A stretch of 64,000 nucleotides of DNA from Watersipora subatra. Its lineage: Eukaryota > Bryozoa > Gymnolaemata > Cheilostomatida > Watersiporidae. A program made the translations under genes and the position numbers. The notes beneath the pieces were generated by a model. The model saw only the letters and a program-made list of their open reading frames with translations, was not told the origin of the DNA and ran no database searches. Location of the stretch: contig NC_088711.1 of assembly GCF_963576615.1 (NCBI RefSeq), positions 10,782,869 through 10,846,868 of the forward strand, in the 5' to 3' direction. Of the stretch, positions 45,960-57,519 are shown in pieces. Positions within the stretch are counted from its first letter, which is position 1. Every line of letters begins with the position of its first letter.

Positions 45960-46460
45960 GAAAAATACTTCTTGTAAGACAATAGTTACTCTGACTGTCA
46001 GCCTGTTCCTATATTCACTGGAGTACTCCATTAATATCAGTCCTTTCACCAATTAATCTCATTTATTGACACCTTTGGTCATCTCATGTAATGGCTTATT
46101 TGGTTGAATTCACACACATATATCAGTGCCAGAATCAACACAAATAGAATATTTATATCATTAAAATGTTATTTTTATCTAAATACTCAAAGTTTTAAAA
46201 TATTTCGGAGTAAATAATTAACCAGACCTTAACAACCAACTTCCTTTAGGCATCTATTTAAAGTAGCCTTCTTTGTATCCTTTCCAAAAGGTATGTTTGT
46301 TGTTGCAAGAGACTTATGATTCCCAGCAGATGAACTCCTCAATATTCTTTTATCATTAATAAGAGTATATTTATACCTCAGCAACCATAGAAGCCCTTTC
46401 TATATTATTTGGTTTCAGTCAACCCTTGGTGATTGTATCAAATGTATGCAACCTATCTTG
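45960..46460 (-). repeat. Orphan promoter module, inverted
   Basis: Reverse complement of the module (TTGGTGATTGTATCAAATG at its start). No gene. Confidence 0.6.
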
Positions 46461-46474
46461 TTTATCTTAAAGCA

Positions 46475-47130
46475 TCAGTTATGAGGATTCGTGCTCTTTA
46501 AATATATATAAACATATATATGAAACGCTAATCTCGTAAATTTAATACATATTATTGTGTATAATATATAATTTGTTTTTTGTAGACAGCAAAGTTTATA
46601 CCGTAAATGAAAACTAATACCAAATACTTTATACATATACAATAATGTTAAACAAAAATGTGTTTTCACTATATTGAGAGCTGTGTGCACCTGTCTGTCA
46701 TTTATCTGTATCTAAGGGATCAATGTTAAAATAAAATATATCTTTTGACGATACCCCAACTTGTGACATTCAGATTGGTAAGTCAATATAAGTATTTCTT
46801 AAATATTTTGCGCAGCTACAATACTGTACTTATTCACCCTATTTTGTCGGCACACCAGATGCTCTATCACGGCGAACTCGAATGTCATGAAACTTGAATA
46901 TGTAATAGATGCTAAACGCTATATGCGCTTCATTTTGTCATTTTATGGCAAAATAACTACAAGATAATCGTTATTTAAGTCGAATTTGAAAACTTGCCCT
47001 GTTTTGACACTTTACGTTATATGCAATTTTTATTGTAGTGCGAAACAAAACTTTCACGTCAAATTGTTACGTTATGTGGAAGTTAAGTTATAGGAGAAAT
47101 ACGTTATGGTAGTGTTGACTGAATATACAT
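46475..47130 (-). mobile_element. Diverged MITE-A-like copy, inverted
   Basis: Reverse complement of the subtype seen at 53397-53990 (GAGCACAGCTCTCAATATAG, GCATCTGGTGTGCCGACA). The right MITE end is eroded. Its limit, about 47130-47160, is the right edge of the inverted segment, because plus-strand module sequence resumes there. Confidence 0.55.
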
Positions 47131-47159
47131 TGCATACTAGCCATGCTACAGTTCAATGA

Positions 47160-47985
47160 TGTTGCGTTTACATAAATAAAAATCTATAAGATTCAGGAAA
47201 CGGATATAAAAGAACCAGATAAAGAAATGAAGGCTACATTCTGGCTGCTAGTGTTTTATTGAGAGCCACAGTGGGTGCTGAGTAACACTTGTCTTACAAG
47301 AACTATTATTCTATATGTTATGTATAAACTGCAGTGGGAATATCAAGAGAGCACGAATCATCATCACTGATGCTTTAAAATAAATAAGACAGATCGCATA
47401 TATTTGATACAATCACCAAGGATAGACTGAAGTCAAATAACATAAAAGGCTTCTATGATTGTTGAGATATAAATAAACTCTTATTAATAATAAAAGATTT
47501 TTTAGGAGTTCATCTGCTGAGAATCATAAGTCTTTTGCAACAACAAACATACATTTTGGAAAGGGTACAAAGATAGGTTACTTTAAATAGACGTGTAAAG
47601 GAAGTTGATCGTTAGGATCCGTTCCTTATTTGTAACATTGATAAAATATTTTAAAATTTTAAATATTTAGATAAAAATAACATTTTAATGATATAAACAT
47701 TCTATTAGTGTTGATTCTGGCACTGATATGTGTGTGTGAATTCAACCAAATAAGCCATTAAGTGAAACGACCAAGGGTGTCAATAAATGAGATTAATTGG
47801 TGAAAGTACTGATATTAATGAAGTATTCCAGTGGATATAGCGACAGTCTGACAGTCAGAGTAACTATTGTCTGACAAGAAGTATTATTCTATATGTTACG
47901 TACAGTGAGAATTTCAAAATAGCATGAATCAACATAATTGATATTTTAAGATAAGCAAGAAAGATTGTCTATCTATATACATAAT
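47160..47985 (+). repeat. Orphan promoter module
   Basis: GATTCAGGAAACGGATATAA, then ATACAATCACCAAGGATAG, then GACAGTCTGACAGTCAGAG. Followed by Element C and not by a gene. Confidence 0.65.
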
Positions 47986-48000
47986 TATATAAATATCCCA

Positions 48001-49035
48001 CGACCAAACGAGCGGATGCGAAGTTTGGGAGTTTTTATGATAAACGCATGTGCACACAACTTATGAAATTTATTCATCAACAATGAGACGAACCCTTGTA
48101 TCAAAATTTCATCAACAAATTTAGCTATCGTTTTATAGATTAGTTAAAGTATAATAATGATACAAAACACATATAGGCCTAATTAAATATGTTACCAAGT
48201 CTTTGTAAATTATTGAAATTCTCTAAAAACTTACCCACCTGATTGGATTATACACAAATAGACAGATCTATTTGGACGAAAATCGTCACAAAACGCTTGA
48301 AAAGCTTGGTTTAATAAAAGTTAAGACCGGAAATTGAAACGCCCGGCGACAGAGAATAGAACGATTAAATCGTGCGCATTTCGCGAAAAAATAACGTGCA
48401 CATTTCACCAGTCTATGGCATTGTCGACGGTTTCTGTAATTAATGTAGGAGTACTGAAATCGTTTCATTTTTGCCGATTTCAAATTGACATTTTAGACAC
48501 TTGAATACTTTGGTATTCTAACTGATGTCCAACGCAGTGTAAGTAAAGGAAATGACGGTATTTTTTCTAACGATTCTTATGAGATTATTACGATATTTAA
48601 TTATAAGTTTAGATGACTACAGAACAATGACTACGTAGTACAGATGTTCTAAAAATCTATATAAATATCACAACTTCTTGATATCGCTAACTATGACGTT
48701 TTTAAATGTAAACAAAATTGTGCATTGGTTTTATATTATTACTATATTAATAATGTTGATTATTCTAATAATATCAGTGCATTTTACTTCTAATATTGGC
48801 CAATATTGCATTTCTCCTATTGCAGGGGGAGAGATATAAACATATAATCTTTTCTTTCATTATTGCTGTTTGTTGTATATAATAACACCCAGTACATTAC
48901 AGTTACCATTGCAGTTATCCTATTGCACTGCAGTGCCATTTGACTGCTAATATTGCATTTCTCAACCATCAGTACCCTTTCTTTTATCCAATATCACTTT
49001 GGTCGTGGGCTGTATGACAGAGGAACTTCTAGTTT
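48001..49035 (-). mobile_element. Element C, inverted copy
   Basis: CCCACGACCAAACGAGCGG at 48001 is the reversed right end; the left-end sequence (CCACGACCAAAGTGATATTGG and CTGTCATACAGCC on the minus strand) lies at 48975-49035. It inserted between a module and SINE(-), a site different from the 30103 copy, so it moved independently of the array. Confidence 0.65.
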
Positions 49036-50050
49036 TTTTTTGTTCTTTCATCCATATGTCCAGTTATGGAATTGAAGTTACAGGAAAGAAAAACTACTTT
49101 GCACTGGAATATAACTCGTAACAACCAGTTTTGCAGACTGGCATGCTTACCAATACATTACCCACCCACCTTACATTAGTCTCGAATAAGTAGCACTAAT
49201 AATATTGCTAATAGGCTTGAAGACCATGATTGTGTGAGAGATCATGACGCGTAATGTTTATAAGTACAGTAGACATCCCTATAAAGTATACCTGCTATAA
49301 CGTAAATTCCAGATAACGTAAAGAATATATAGGAATTTTTTGCTTTGTCATACATAAAAGATTCCATATATCTTAAAGTGTGAAATCAGGCGAGTTTTTA
49401 TGCTTGATGTAAGTGTTAATCTATCTCACCACAATTGCAAGAAAAAAAACGGCGTGCGTACAGCATTATGTCTATTGTGATAAATCGTCAGACGTGTCGA
49501 CAATATATACAAGTTTAGAATAAGTAGCTGCATAATTGTTCATAAACGCTTAAAGGTGATCGATTGGTGCAGGTGTTACAGCCTCGGTACACCAATCTGA
49601 ATGTCACGACTTGGAGTATGGTCGAAGGTTTTTTCTTATCTTAACTTTGACCCTCTAAGTACGAATAAAAAGATTGATCAGAAAAGAAGAAAAGTTGTCG
49701 ATGCAAACCAATTATACTGCAGTTACGGTACAACCCACAATCTATCAAAGTTAAGTCAAGCTTTTTTCTTTTTGTCTGGCCAATGGAGTGAGTTTGGAAA
49801 AATCTTGAAATAATTTAGGCAATTTCTTTAGCGCAAACATTCCTTTAATAGATTATTTACGTTGTGGGAGCCCCTACTGTACAATTGTTCTAAGCCTTGG
49901 CAAGGTTGCTATGTGGCTTAGTGGTAATGCACTTTCTACATATCTGTGTATCCAATGAATGTATGGGTTTGATTTGGGTGAGATGCAATTTTTTTTCTGA
50001 ACGCCAAGATAGAAGGATGAACATGGCTCTTATTATAGTAAAGAATTTGA
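49035..50050 (+). mobile_element. SINE(-)/MITE-A/SINE(+) composite
   Basis: SINE(-) 49040-49175, MITE-A 49265-49881 (about 620 bp), SINE(+) 49897-50050. 50050-50345 is linker. Confidence 0.7.
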
Positions 50051-50344
50051 CTAGCTTAAGTTGCTTGAGTTCATTGGGTAAAGAAACTTAGCCAATGGCT
50101 AATACCTTACCTGCCACTGTTTATAAGCTGTTTTAAATTCAGTTGTTGAAATTTTTCAACAGTCTGTTTTAGCTGTTTCTCAAGCTTTCAAATATTTTAA
50201 TTAGGTATTTGCCGGACACACACAAAACGGAACAAACACTTTCATTTAAAAGTTAAAATGATAAATTTTGTATATGTTGGTCAAAAATAGATCCTCTGTG
50301 CAAAAACCTTTATATTACCTGTGCGTTCAGCGATAGTACATTTA

Positions 50345-50946
50345 TATATTTGATACAATCACCAATTCATTCCAAATTGTATTTGATATAATTTAGTATA
50401 GACTGAAGTGGAATATATTTAAAAAGTTTCTCTGGTTGCTGAGATATAAATACAGTCTTATTAATGATGAAAGAATGATTAGAGATCTATTAAGTGAGAA
50501 TCGTGAGTCTCTTGCAACAACAAACATACTTTTGGAAAGGGTACAAAGAAAGGCTACTTTAAATAAACACATAAAATAAATTGGTTGTTAGGATCTGGTT
50601 CCTTATATATGTAACATTGGTAAAATATTTTAAGACTTTTAATATTTAGATATAAATAGCATATTAATGATATAAAGATTCTATTCGTGTTGATTCTGGA
50701 ACTGATAGGCGAGAAAATTCAGCCAATTAAGTCATCGCACGAGATGGTCAAAGGTGTCAATATGTATGTAAATTATAGATAAAAGGAATGATATTAGTGG
50801 GGTACTCCAAATATAGCAGTGGTCTGGCACTCAACCAAACTTGAAAAGCAAATCAAACCAATGAAAAGAGGGAAAGGTGCGGGTTATTAAAGCTTGGAAA
50901 AAACAAGACGGCCAGATGTATATAAAGAGACAGAAAACGCTCGAAA
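50345..50946 (+). promoter_or_regulatory. G6 promoter module with TATA box
   Basis: TATATAAAG at 50919-50927; start region CTTCACACCTTTTCCTACAG at about 50947. Non-coding exon 1 is about 50947-51004, ending AAGGCAG|GTGTCT. Confidence 0.7.
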
Positions 50947-51219
50947 CTTCACACCTTTTCCTACAGCAGAAGTAACCAGCCGGTTCTTTGACAACGCAAG
51001 GCAGGTGTCTAGTGTAAACTGTTAATTGCTGTATTTATTGCAGGAGAATGCAATGATTTGAGACTGTTTTATTAGCTCCCATTCAGAGCCCTGATTTTAG
51101 AAGTTTACTGTTTATAAAGACTTTGAAGTAGTTAGGGCACATAGTCACTGACAGTTTCATCTTAATTTTTACTTGTTGTATATGTTTTTGGTATAAATTT
51201 CACAGACTCCAAACTAAAA

Positions 51220-51570
51220 ATGAAGGTCCTTGCACTCTTTTTGGCTTTCTGCCTCGCTTTTGCGGTCGGACACAGAGGTGGCGGCTATGGAGTTGGCGGC
51301 TACGGAGGTGGTGGCTACGGAGGTGGCGGCTACGGAGGTGGCGGCTATGGAGGTGGTGGTTATGGTGGTCGTGGCGGATATGGCGGCTACAGCAATGAAG
51401 GGTACAAGAGTTATGAATATAAAAGTGGATACAGCAGTGGATACAGTCATGGATATGGTGGTAGTGGATATGGTGGATATGGAGGCGGTGGATATGGTGG
51501 ACGTGGTGGATATGGAGGGCGTGGATATGGTGGACGAGGTGGATATGGCGGTGGATATGGAGGTTACTAA
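51220..51570 (+). CDS. G6: secreted Gly/Tyr-rich protein (116 aa)
   Basis: Signal peptide MKVLALFLAFCLAFAVG. Mature GHRGGGYGVGGY, four GGGGY units, GGRGGYGG, core YSNEGYKSYEYKSGYSSGYSHGYG (Glu at the same two places as G5, His for Arg), then the GGSGYGGYGG and GGRGGYGG tail ending GGYGGY. Predicted exon 2 is 51206-51582 and exon 3 starts at 51688. Splice sites are intact. The pair G5/G6 forms a distinct subtype with acidic residues in the core. Confidence 0.88.
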   Translation: MKVLALFLAFCLAFAVGHRGGGYGVGGYGGGGYGGGGYGGGGYGGGGYGGRGGYGGYSNEGYKSYEYKSGYSSGYSHGYGGSGYGGYGGGGYGGRGGYGGRGYGGRGGYGGGYGGY

Positions 51571-51812
51571 AAACCTAAACAGGTACCAAATTATCTCTTT
51601 TTTAGAACTTACATACCTTCTGTGAAAGTTTAATGTTTAACACATGTTTTTATGATTTGGGAAACATAACTTTTTTGTACATTTCAGGTACTTGAACAAG
51701 TACAGCCAATCACAACAAACTAGGAGCACATTGGAGAAGACCTTTTGATATTTTATTTATTTTGTTGTTGTTTTGATTTCAGTATTATGAAATATCTTTT
51801 GGCTATTGGAAT

Positions 51813-51818
51813 AATAAA
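51813..51818 (+). terminator. G6 poly(A) signal AATAAA
   Basis: AATAAA in the conserved 3'UTR context. Confidence 0.75.
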
Positions 51819-51834
51819 ATGGTTATTAAGATAG

Positions 51835-52424
51835 AACTACTTTTCTCATAATGTCAGTATATCATGCAATATGTTACATTGTGTAATAACATGAATATGC
51901 AACTGGTGAATGCACATAATGTAGAACAAATGAGGTATAATTATTAGAATGGAGACAAACCGTTATTCTCGATCCTCTGAGAATAATTGAAAACATTAGC
52001 ATTTTATTAACATTAATGTTTCAAAGAATATAAGTCACAATTCTCTTCCTCTAACAACAAAATTATAGCCTGTAAATATTCCCTTTCCATTCTCTGCAAT
52101 TTATTATTGCTAGGTACGATTTAACTAAAATGAAGAACCATTTCAGGTGTTAAAAATTTCTTTTGAAAATATAGGTTAAGAACTCATAAGTGTTAAAAGA
52201 AATTGAATTGAAACATTTATCAATGAGTGTAAAGAGTAAATATAAACATATTATTGACTTGTATACTCAATACAAACTTAACTAGAACATCTTCAAATAT
52301 TTGACTGTAAAAGTTTTTATTGTCAAATATAAACCCTGATGTTTCTCTATAACCTTTAACAACTATAATAATCTAATTACAAAGTTCTAGTAGTTTTAAT
52401 AGTTTTAGCTACTTATAAAAGAAT
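51835..52424 (+). repeat. 3' flank of G6, cut by a MITE
   Basis: Runs through GATGTTTCTCTATAACC to TTATAAAAGAATC, where the element at 52424 begins. The corresponding 57520-58215 copy continues. Confidence 0.7.
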
Positions 52425-53176
52425 CATGGATAACTCGCCCACGGATAGCTCGAACACATGGTTAATTCGAACGGTTTCTTTAGTTCGTTCCCACGTAATG
52501 ATAAATTGCTATAGATAACTCGAACTCAACACTGTTAGCTCGAACTGTTTTTTCCCAACGGCTACCGAAACGGTTGTTATCGCTTTAGAAAATCACTTTA
52601 TTCCAAGCCATAAAGGTAAACCTCAACTTTTCGTAATTCATAAGCATCGTTATTACCACCATCGGCAAAATATTTTTGTCAACGACTTTTCTAAAGGTTT
52701 GGTGAAATTTGATTTATACCAAACATTCGCTTAGCGATCGCCCTTCGGAAGCAAGGTAAAGTGAGGTAATCTTTGCATAAACTTCAAGAAAAATCGGCAA
52801 AATTGATCGTGGGTAAAATGCTCAAAAGAAAAAGATGTCTTTTCCTTTGAGCATTTCAACAATGATCAAGTTTTGCCAATGTCAATCTAAAAAACGCCCT
52901 GGCAATAACATCACTTCAAACAACAAACCCATCTCAAGTGATAGAAAAATCTCTATACTTTTTGATAAAAACGTTTTAAACTTTACATTAGAAGCGTTTA
53001 ATTTGAAACAAGCCATTTGTGCTTTTGATTTATATTATAGTTTGTATACGTACATGTATCTACTAATAAATAAGTAAATACATGGACTTGTGACAGTGCT
53101 CTGATAACTCGAACGTTCTGATAATTCGAACACTTTTGCTTGGTCCCGTGAAGTTCGAGTTATCCATGTTTGACTG
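52424..53176. mobile_element. Pogo-like MITE with ATGGATAACTCG ends
   Basis: Left end ATGGATAACTCGCCC; right end is the complement of CAGTCAAACATGGATAACTC followed by TA. The outer 10 bp of the left end are missing. Inside are repeated AACTCGAAC or AATTCGAAC motifs and an imperfect hairpin around 52820-52860. The open frame at 52835-53077 shows no known domain. TIR style and TA flank fit the pogo/Tigger group. Confidence 0.65.
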
Positions 53177-53199
53177 TATATGTATAGATATATAAATAT

Positions 53200-53323
53200 A
53201 CAGTCAAACATGGATAACTGGATATATATATAACTATATATATTACTAAGATATAAAGATATACTTACTAACTATACGTTATATATAGTATACGCATATA
53301 TATATTTATATGTCTATATATAG

Positions 53324-53371
<48 letters not shown>

Positions 53372-53375
53372 TGTA
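53200..53375. repeat. Orphan MITE end and TA microsatellite
   Basis: 53200-53219 repeats the MITE end (CAGTCAAACATGGATAACT) in plus orientation only 24 bp after the full element, then turns into TA-rich microsatellite DNA. Confidence 0.7.
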
Positions 53376-53396
53376 TAAGTACTATATACAGTAGAC

Positions 53397-53990
53397 ACTC
53401 CTGTAGCGTATACCTCCTATAATGTAAATTACACATAACATTAAAACTTTATGTAAGGTTTTTGTTTTGTACTACATAAAAGATTTCATATAACAGAGTG
53501 TCAAATCAGTTAAAGTTCTCAAATTTGATTTAAATAATGATAATCTTGTAGTTATCCTGTCGAAAAAAAAGACACACGTATAGCTTTATCTCTATTATAT
53601 TTACAGGTTCCATGACGCTCTAGTTCGCCGTGATAGGGCATCTGGTGTGCCGACAAAATAGCGTGGATAATTACAGTATTGTAGCTGCGCAAAATTGTTC
53701 AGAAATACTTATGTTGGTTTACCAATCTGAATTTCATAAGTTGGAGTATCGTCAAGAGAGATCTTTTATTTTAACCTTGACCTCTTATATACAGATAGAT
53801 GACAGACAGGTGAGCACAGCTCTCAATATAGTGAAGATACACTTTTGTTTAACATTATTTTATGTGTATAAAGTATTTGGTATTAGTTTTCATTTACAGC
53901 ATACACTTTGCTGTCTACAAAAAACAAATTATATATTATACACCATATATGTATTAAATTTATGAGATTAGCATTTCTTATCTATATTTA
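53397..53990 (+). mobile_element. Diverged MITE-A-like copy
   Basis: Left end TACAGTAGACACTCCTGTAG, then a body that differs from the main MITE-A copies (GCATCTGGTGTGCCGACA). The right end is lost. Counterpart of 46475-47130. Confidence 0.55.
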
Positions 53991-53999
53991 AAGAGCACG

Positions 54000-54620
54000 A
54001 ATCATCATAACTGATGCTTTAAGATAAACAAGATGGATTGCATATATTTGATACAATCACCAAGGATAAGCTGAAGCCAAATAACATAGAAAGAGTTTAT
54101 GGTTGCTGAGATATAAATACACTTCTAATAATGATAAAATAAATTTTAGGAGTTCATCAGCAGGGAATCATAAACAACAAACATACCTTTTGGAAAGGAT
54201 ACAAAGAAAGGCTACTTTAAATAGACACATGAAGGAAGTTGGTTGTTAGGGTCAGGCTCATTATTTCCTCGGAAATATTTTAAAACTTTGAGTATTTAGA
54301 TAAAAATAACATTTTAATGATATAAACATTCTATTAGTGTTGATTCTGACACTGATATATGTGTGTGAATTCAACCAAATAAGCCATTAAATGAGATGAC
54401 CAAGGGTGTCAATAAATGAGATTAATTGGTGAAAGGATTGATATTAATGGAGTACTCCAATGGATATAGCAACAGTCTGACAGTCAGAGTAACTCTTGTC
54501 TAACAAGAAGTATTATTCTACATGTTACGTATGAACTGCAGTGAGAATTTCAAAAAAGCACGAATCATCATAACTGATGTTTTAAGATAAGCAAGAAAGA
54601 TTGCTTATCTATATACATAT
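54000..54620 (+). repeat. Orphan promoter module
   Basis: ATACAATCACCAAGGATAAG, then TGATTCTGACACTGATATATG, then GTCTGACAGTCAGAGTAAC. No gene follows. Confidence 0.65.
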
Positions 54621-54624
54621 TTAT

Positions 54625-55680
54625 ATTATTATTGTTTGTTGTTCTGTTATCCGTATGTCCAGTTATGGAGATGAAGTACAGGAACGAAAAACTACTTCGC
54701 ACTGGAATTGAACTCAGAACCACCAGTTTTGCAGACTGGCATGTTAACCATTACATTACCCAGCCACCTTACAGTAGTCTCAAATAATTAACAGTAATAC
54801 TAAGGCTAGCACATTTGAAGACCAAGATTGCGTGAGAGATCATGAAGCGTAACGTTTGTAAGTACAGTAGACACCCCTGTAAAGTATACTTGCGATAACG
54901 TAAATTCCAGATAACGTAAAGAATATATATGAAGTTTTTGGTTTGTAGTACGTAAAAAGTTCCATATATCCTAAAGTGTGAAGTCAGGCGAGTTTTCATG
55001 CTTGATGTTAATGTTAATCTATCTTACCGCAATTGCAAGAGAAAAAACAGCGTGCGTACAACATTATATCTATTGTGATAAATCGTCAGATGTGTCAACA
55101 ATACATACAAGTGTAAAATAAGTAGCTGCATAATTGTTCAGAAACGCTTAAAGGCGATCGATTGGTGTAGGTGTTACAGCCTCAGTACACCAATCTGAAA
55201 GTTAGAGTATGGTCGAAAGTTATTTCTTATTTTAACTTTGACCTTTTGGTTACGAATAGAGAGATTGACCAAAAGAAGAAGAAAAGTTGTCAATGCAAAC
55301 CAATAATACCGCAATTACGGTACAGCCCACAAATTACAAAAGTTAAGTCAAGTTTTTTCCTTTTTGTCTGGCCAATGAAGTGAGTTTGGAAAGATCTTGA
55401 AATGAAGTAGGCAATTTCTATGTACCTTACTGTTCTTATAACGTTAAAGCTTTATAACGCAAACATTCCTGTAGCAGATTATTTACGTTGTAAGAGCGCC
55501 TACTGTACAATTATTCCAAGCCTCAGCAAGGTCGCTACGTGGCTTAGTGGTAATGCACTTCCTACATTTCTGTGTGTTCAATGAATGTATGGGCTTGATT
55601 TGGAGGAGGCAACCTTTTTTTTTAATGCTCAGATAGAAGGAAAAACACAGCTCTCATTATAGTAAATATTTTGACTAGCT
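54625..55680 (+). mobile_element. SINE(-)/MITE-A/SINE(+) composite
   Basis: SINE(-) 54628-54775, MITE-A 54863-55507 (ends TACAGTAGACACCCCTGTA and GAGCGCCTACTGTA), SINE(+) 55525-55680. 55680-56015 is linker. Confidence 0.75.
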
Positions 55681-56014
55681 TAAGTTACTCAAATTCATTG
55701 GGTAAAGAAACTTAGCTAGTGGCAAATACATTACCTGCCACTGTTTATAAGCTCTTTTACATCTTGAACGAAAGTGTAGCATAAGAAATAAAACATGTAT
55801 TTTGACAATTTAATATAGACTGAAGCCAAATAGTAAATCTGCTTTAGCAATTTACATGTAGCTATTTCAACTTTTAAATATTTTAACGATGAGTTTGCCA
55901 GACACACACAGAAATAAACAAACACTTTCATTTAAACATTGGTTTCGCGTATGTTGGTTAAAAATAGATCTTCTGTGTAAAAACTTTTGTATTTATTACC
56001 AGTGCATTCAACTA

Positions 56015-56615
56015 GCATATTTGTATATTTGATATAATCACCAAGTCATACCAAATTGTATTTGATATAACTTAATATAGACTGAAGCCAAATAATATAG
56101 AAAGCTTCTATGGTTGCTGAGATATAAATACATTCCTATTAATGATAAAAGAATGTTGAGGAGTTCATCCACTGGGAATCATATCTCTCTTGCAACAACA
56201 AACCTAAATTTTGGAGAAGATACAAAGAAAGGCTACTTTAAATAGACAGTTTCCTATTATCCCGGTTCCTTATTTGTAACATTAGTAAAATATTTTAAGT
56301 CTTTTAATATTTAGATAAAAATAGCATATTATTGATATAAACATTCTATTAGTGTTGATACTGACACTGATAAGTGAGAGAATGCAGCCAATTAAGCCAT
56401 TGCATGAGATGATCAAAGATGTCAATATATGTGAATTATTGGTAAAAGGGCTGAGATTAATGGGGTACTCTTGTGAATATAACAGAAGTCTAGCAGGCAG
56501 CTAAACTTGAAAGACTACAAATCAAACCAATGACAAGAAGGGAAGGTGCCAGTTATTAAAGCTTGGCAAAAACAAGACAGCCAGATGTATATAAAGAAAC
56601 AGAAAACACTCAAAA
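56015..56615 (+). promoter_or_regulatory. G7 promoter module with TATA box
   Basis: TATATAAAG at 56588-56596; start region CTTCACACCTTTCCCTACAG at about 56616. Exon 1 is about 56616-56676, ending AAGGCAG|GTGTCT. Confidence 0.7.
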
Positions 56616-56895
56616 CTTCACACCTTTCCCTACAGCTGCAGAGGTAACCAGTGAGTTCTTCGACAGCACAAGGCAGGTGTCTAGTGTAAACTGTTAAATG
56701 GTTTATTTATTGCTAGAGAATACATTAATTTGAGACTGTTTTATTAGCTCACATTTAGAGCCCTGATTTTGGTAGTTTACTGTTTATCAAGACTTTGAAG
56801 TAGTGAGGGCACGTACGTAGTCACTGACAATCTCATATTAATATTTACCTGCTGTATATGTTTTTGGTATAAATTTTACAAACTCCAAACTAAAA

Positions 56896-57264
56896 ATGAA
56901 GGTCCTTGCACTCTTCTTGGCTTTCTGTCTCGCTCTTGCGACCGGATATGGAGGCGGCGGCTATGGAGTTGGCGGCTATGGAGTTGGCGGCTACAGAGGT
57001 GGTGGTTTTGGAGGTGGCGGATACGGAGGTGGCGGATATGGAGGTGGTGGTTATGGTGGTCGTAGTGGATATGGTGGCTACAGCAGTAGAGGGTACAAGA
57101 GTTACGGATATAAGAGCGGATACAGCAGTGGATACAGTCAAGGATATGGTGGTGGTGGATATGGTGGATATGGAGGCGGTGGATATGGTGGACGGGGTGG
57201 ATATGGAGGCGGTGGATATGGTGGACATAGTGGATATGGAGGTGGTGGATATGGAGGCTACTAA
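56896..57264 (+). CDS. G7: secreted Gly/Tyr-rich protein (122 aa), acceptor lost
   Basis: Signal peptide MKVLALFLAFCLALATG, then GGGGY, two GVGGY, RGGGF and three GGGGY units, GGRSGYGG, core YSSRGYKSYGYKSGYSSGYSQGYG, and a tail with GGHSGYGGGGYGGY. The coding frame is intact. The intron 1 acceptor, TTTTACAG|ACTCC in G2-G6, here reads TTTTACAAACTCC, so the AG at 56880-56881 is gone. Either intron 1 is retained, or an upstream AG (for example GTAG near 56820) is used, or the gene is poorly expressed. A retained intron would place short upstream ATGs (such as 56858) before the CDS. Predicted intron 2 is 57277-57383 and exon 3 starts at 57384. Confidence 0.83.
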   Translation: MKVLALFLAFCLALATGYGGGGYGVGGYGVGGYRGGGFGGGGYGGGGYGGGGYGGRSGYGGYSSRGYKSYGYKSGYSSGYSQGYGGGGYGGYGGGGYGGRGGYGGGGYGGHSGYGGGGYGGY

Positions 57265-57501
57265 AAACCTAAACAGGTATCAAACTGTGTCTTTTTTATA
57301 ATTTACATACCTTCTATGAAAGTTTAGCGTTTAACACATGCTTTTATGATTTGGTAAACTTATAACTTTTTTGTACATTTCAGGTACTTGAACAAGTACA
57401 GCCAATCACAACCAACGTGGGAGCACATTGGAGGAAATTTGTAGATTATTTATTTGTTGCTGCTTTGATTACAGCATTATGTTTTATTTGGCTATGGAAA
57501 T

Positions 57502-57507
57502 AATAAA
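57502..57507 (+). terminator. G7 poly(A) signal AATAAA
   Basis: AATAAA in GGAAATAATAAAATGG. The 3'UTR exon is shorter and more diverged than in the other copies. Confidence 0.75.
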
Positions 57508-57519
57508 ATGGTTAGCAAA

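Noticed and set aside
52835-53077. 80-residue frame inside the ATGGATAACTCG MITE
   Set aside because: No transposase motif; the stretch includes the arms of an internal hairpin.
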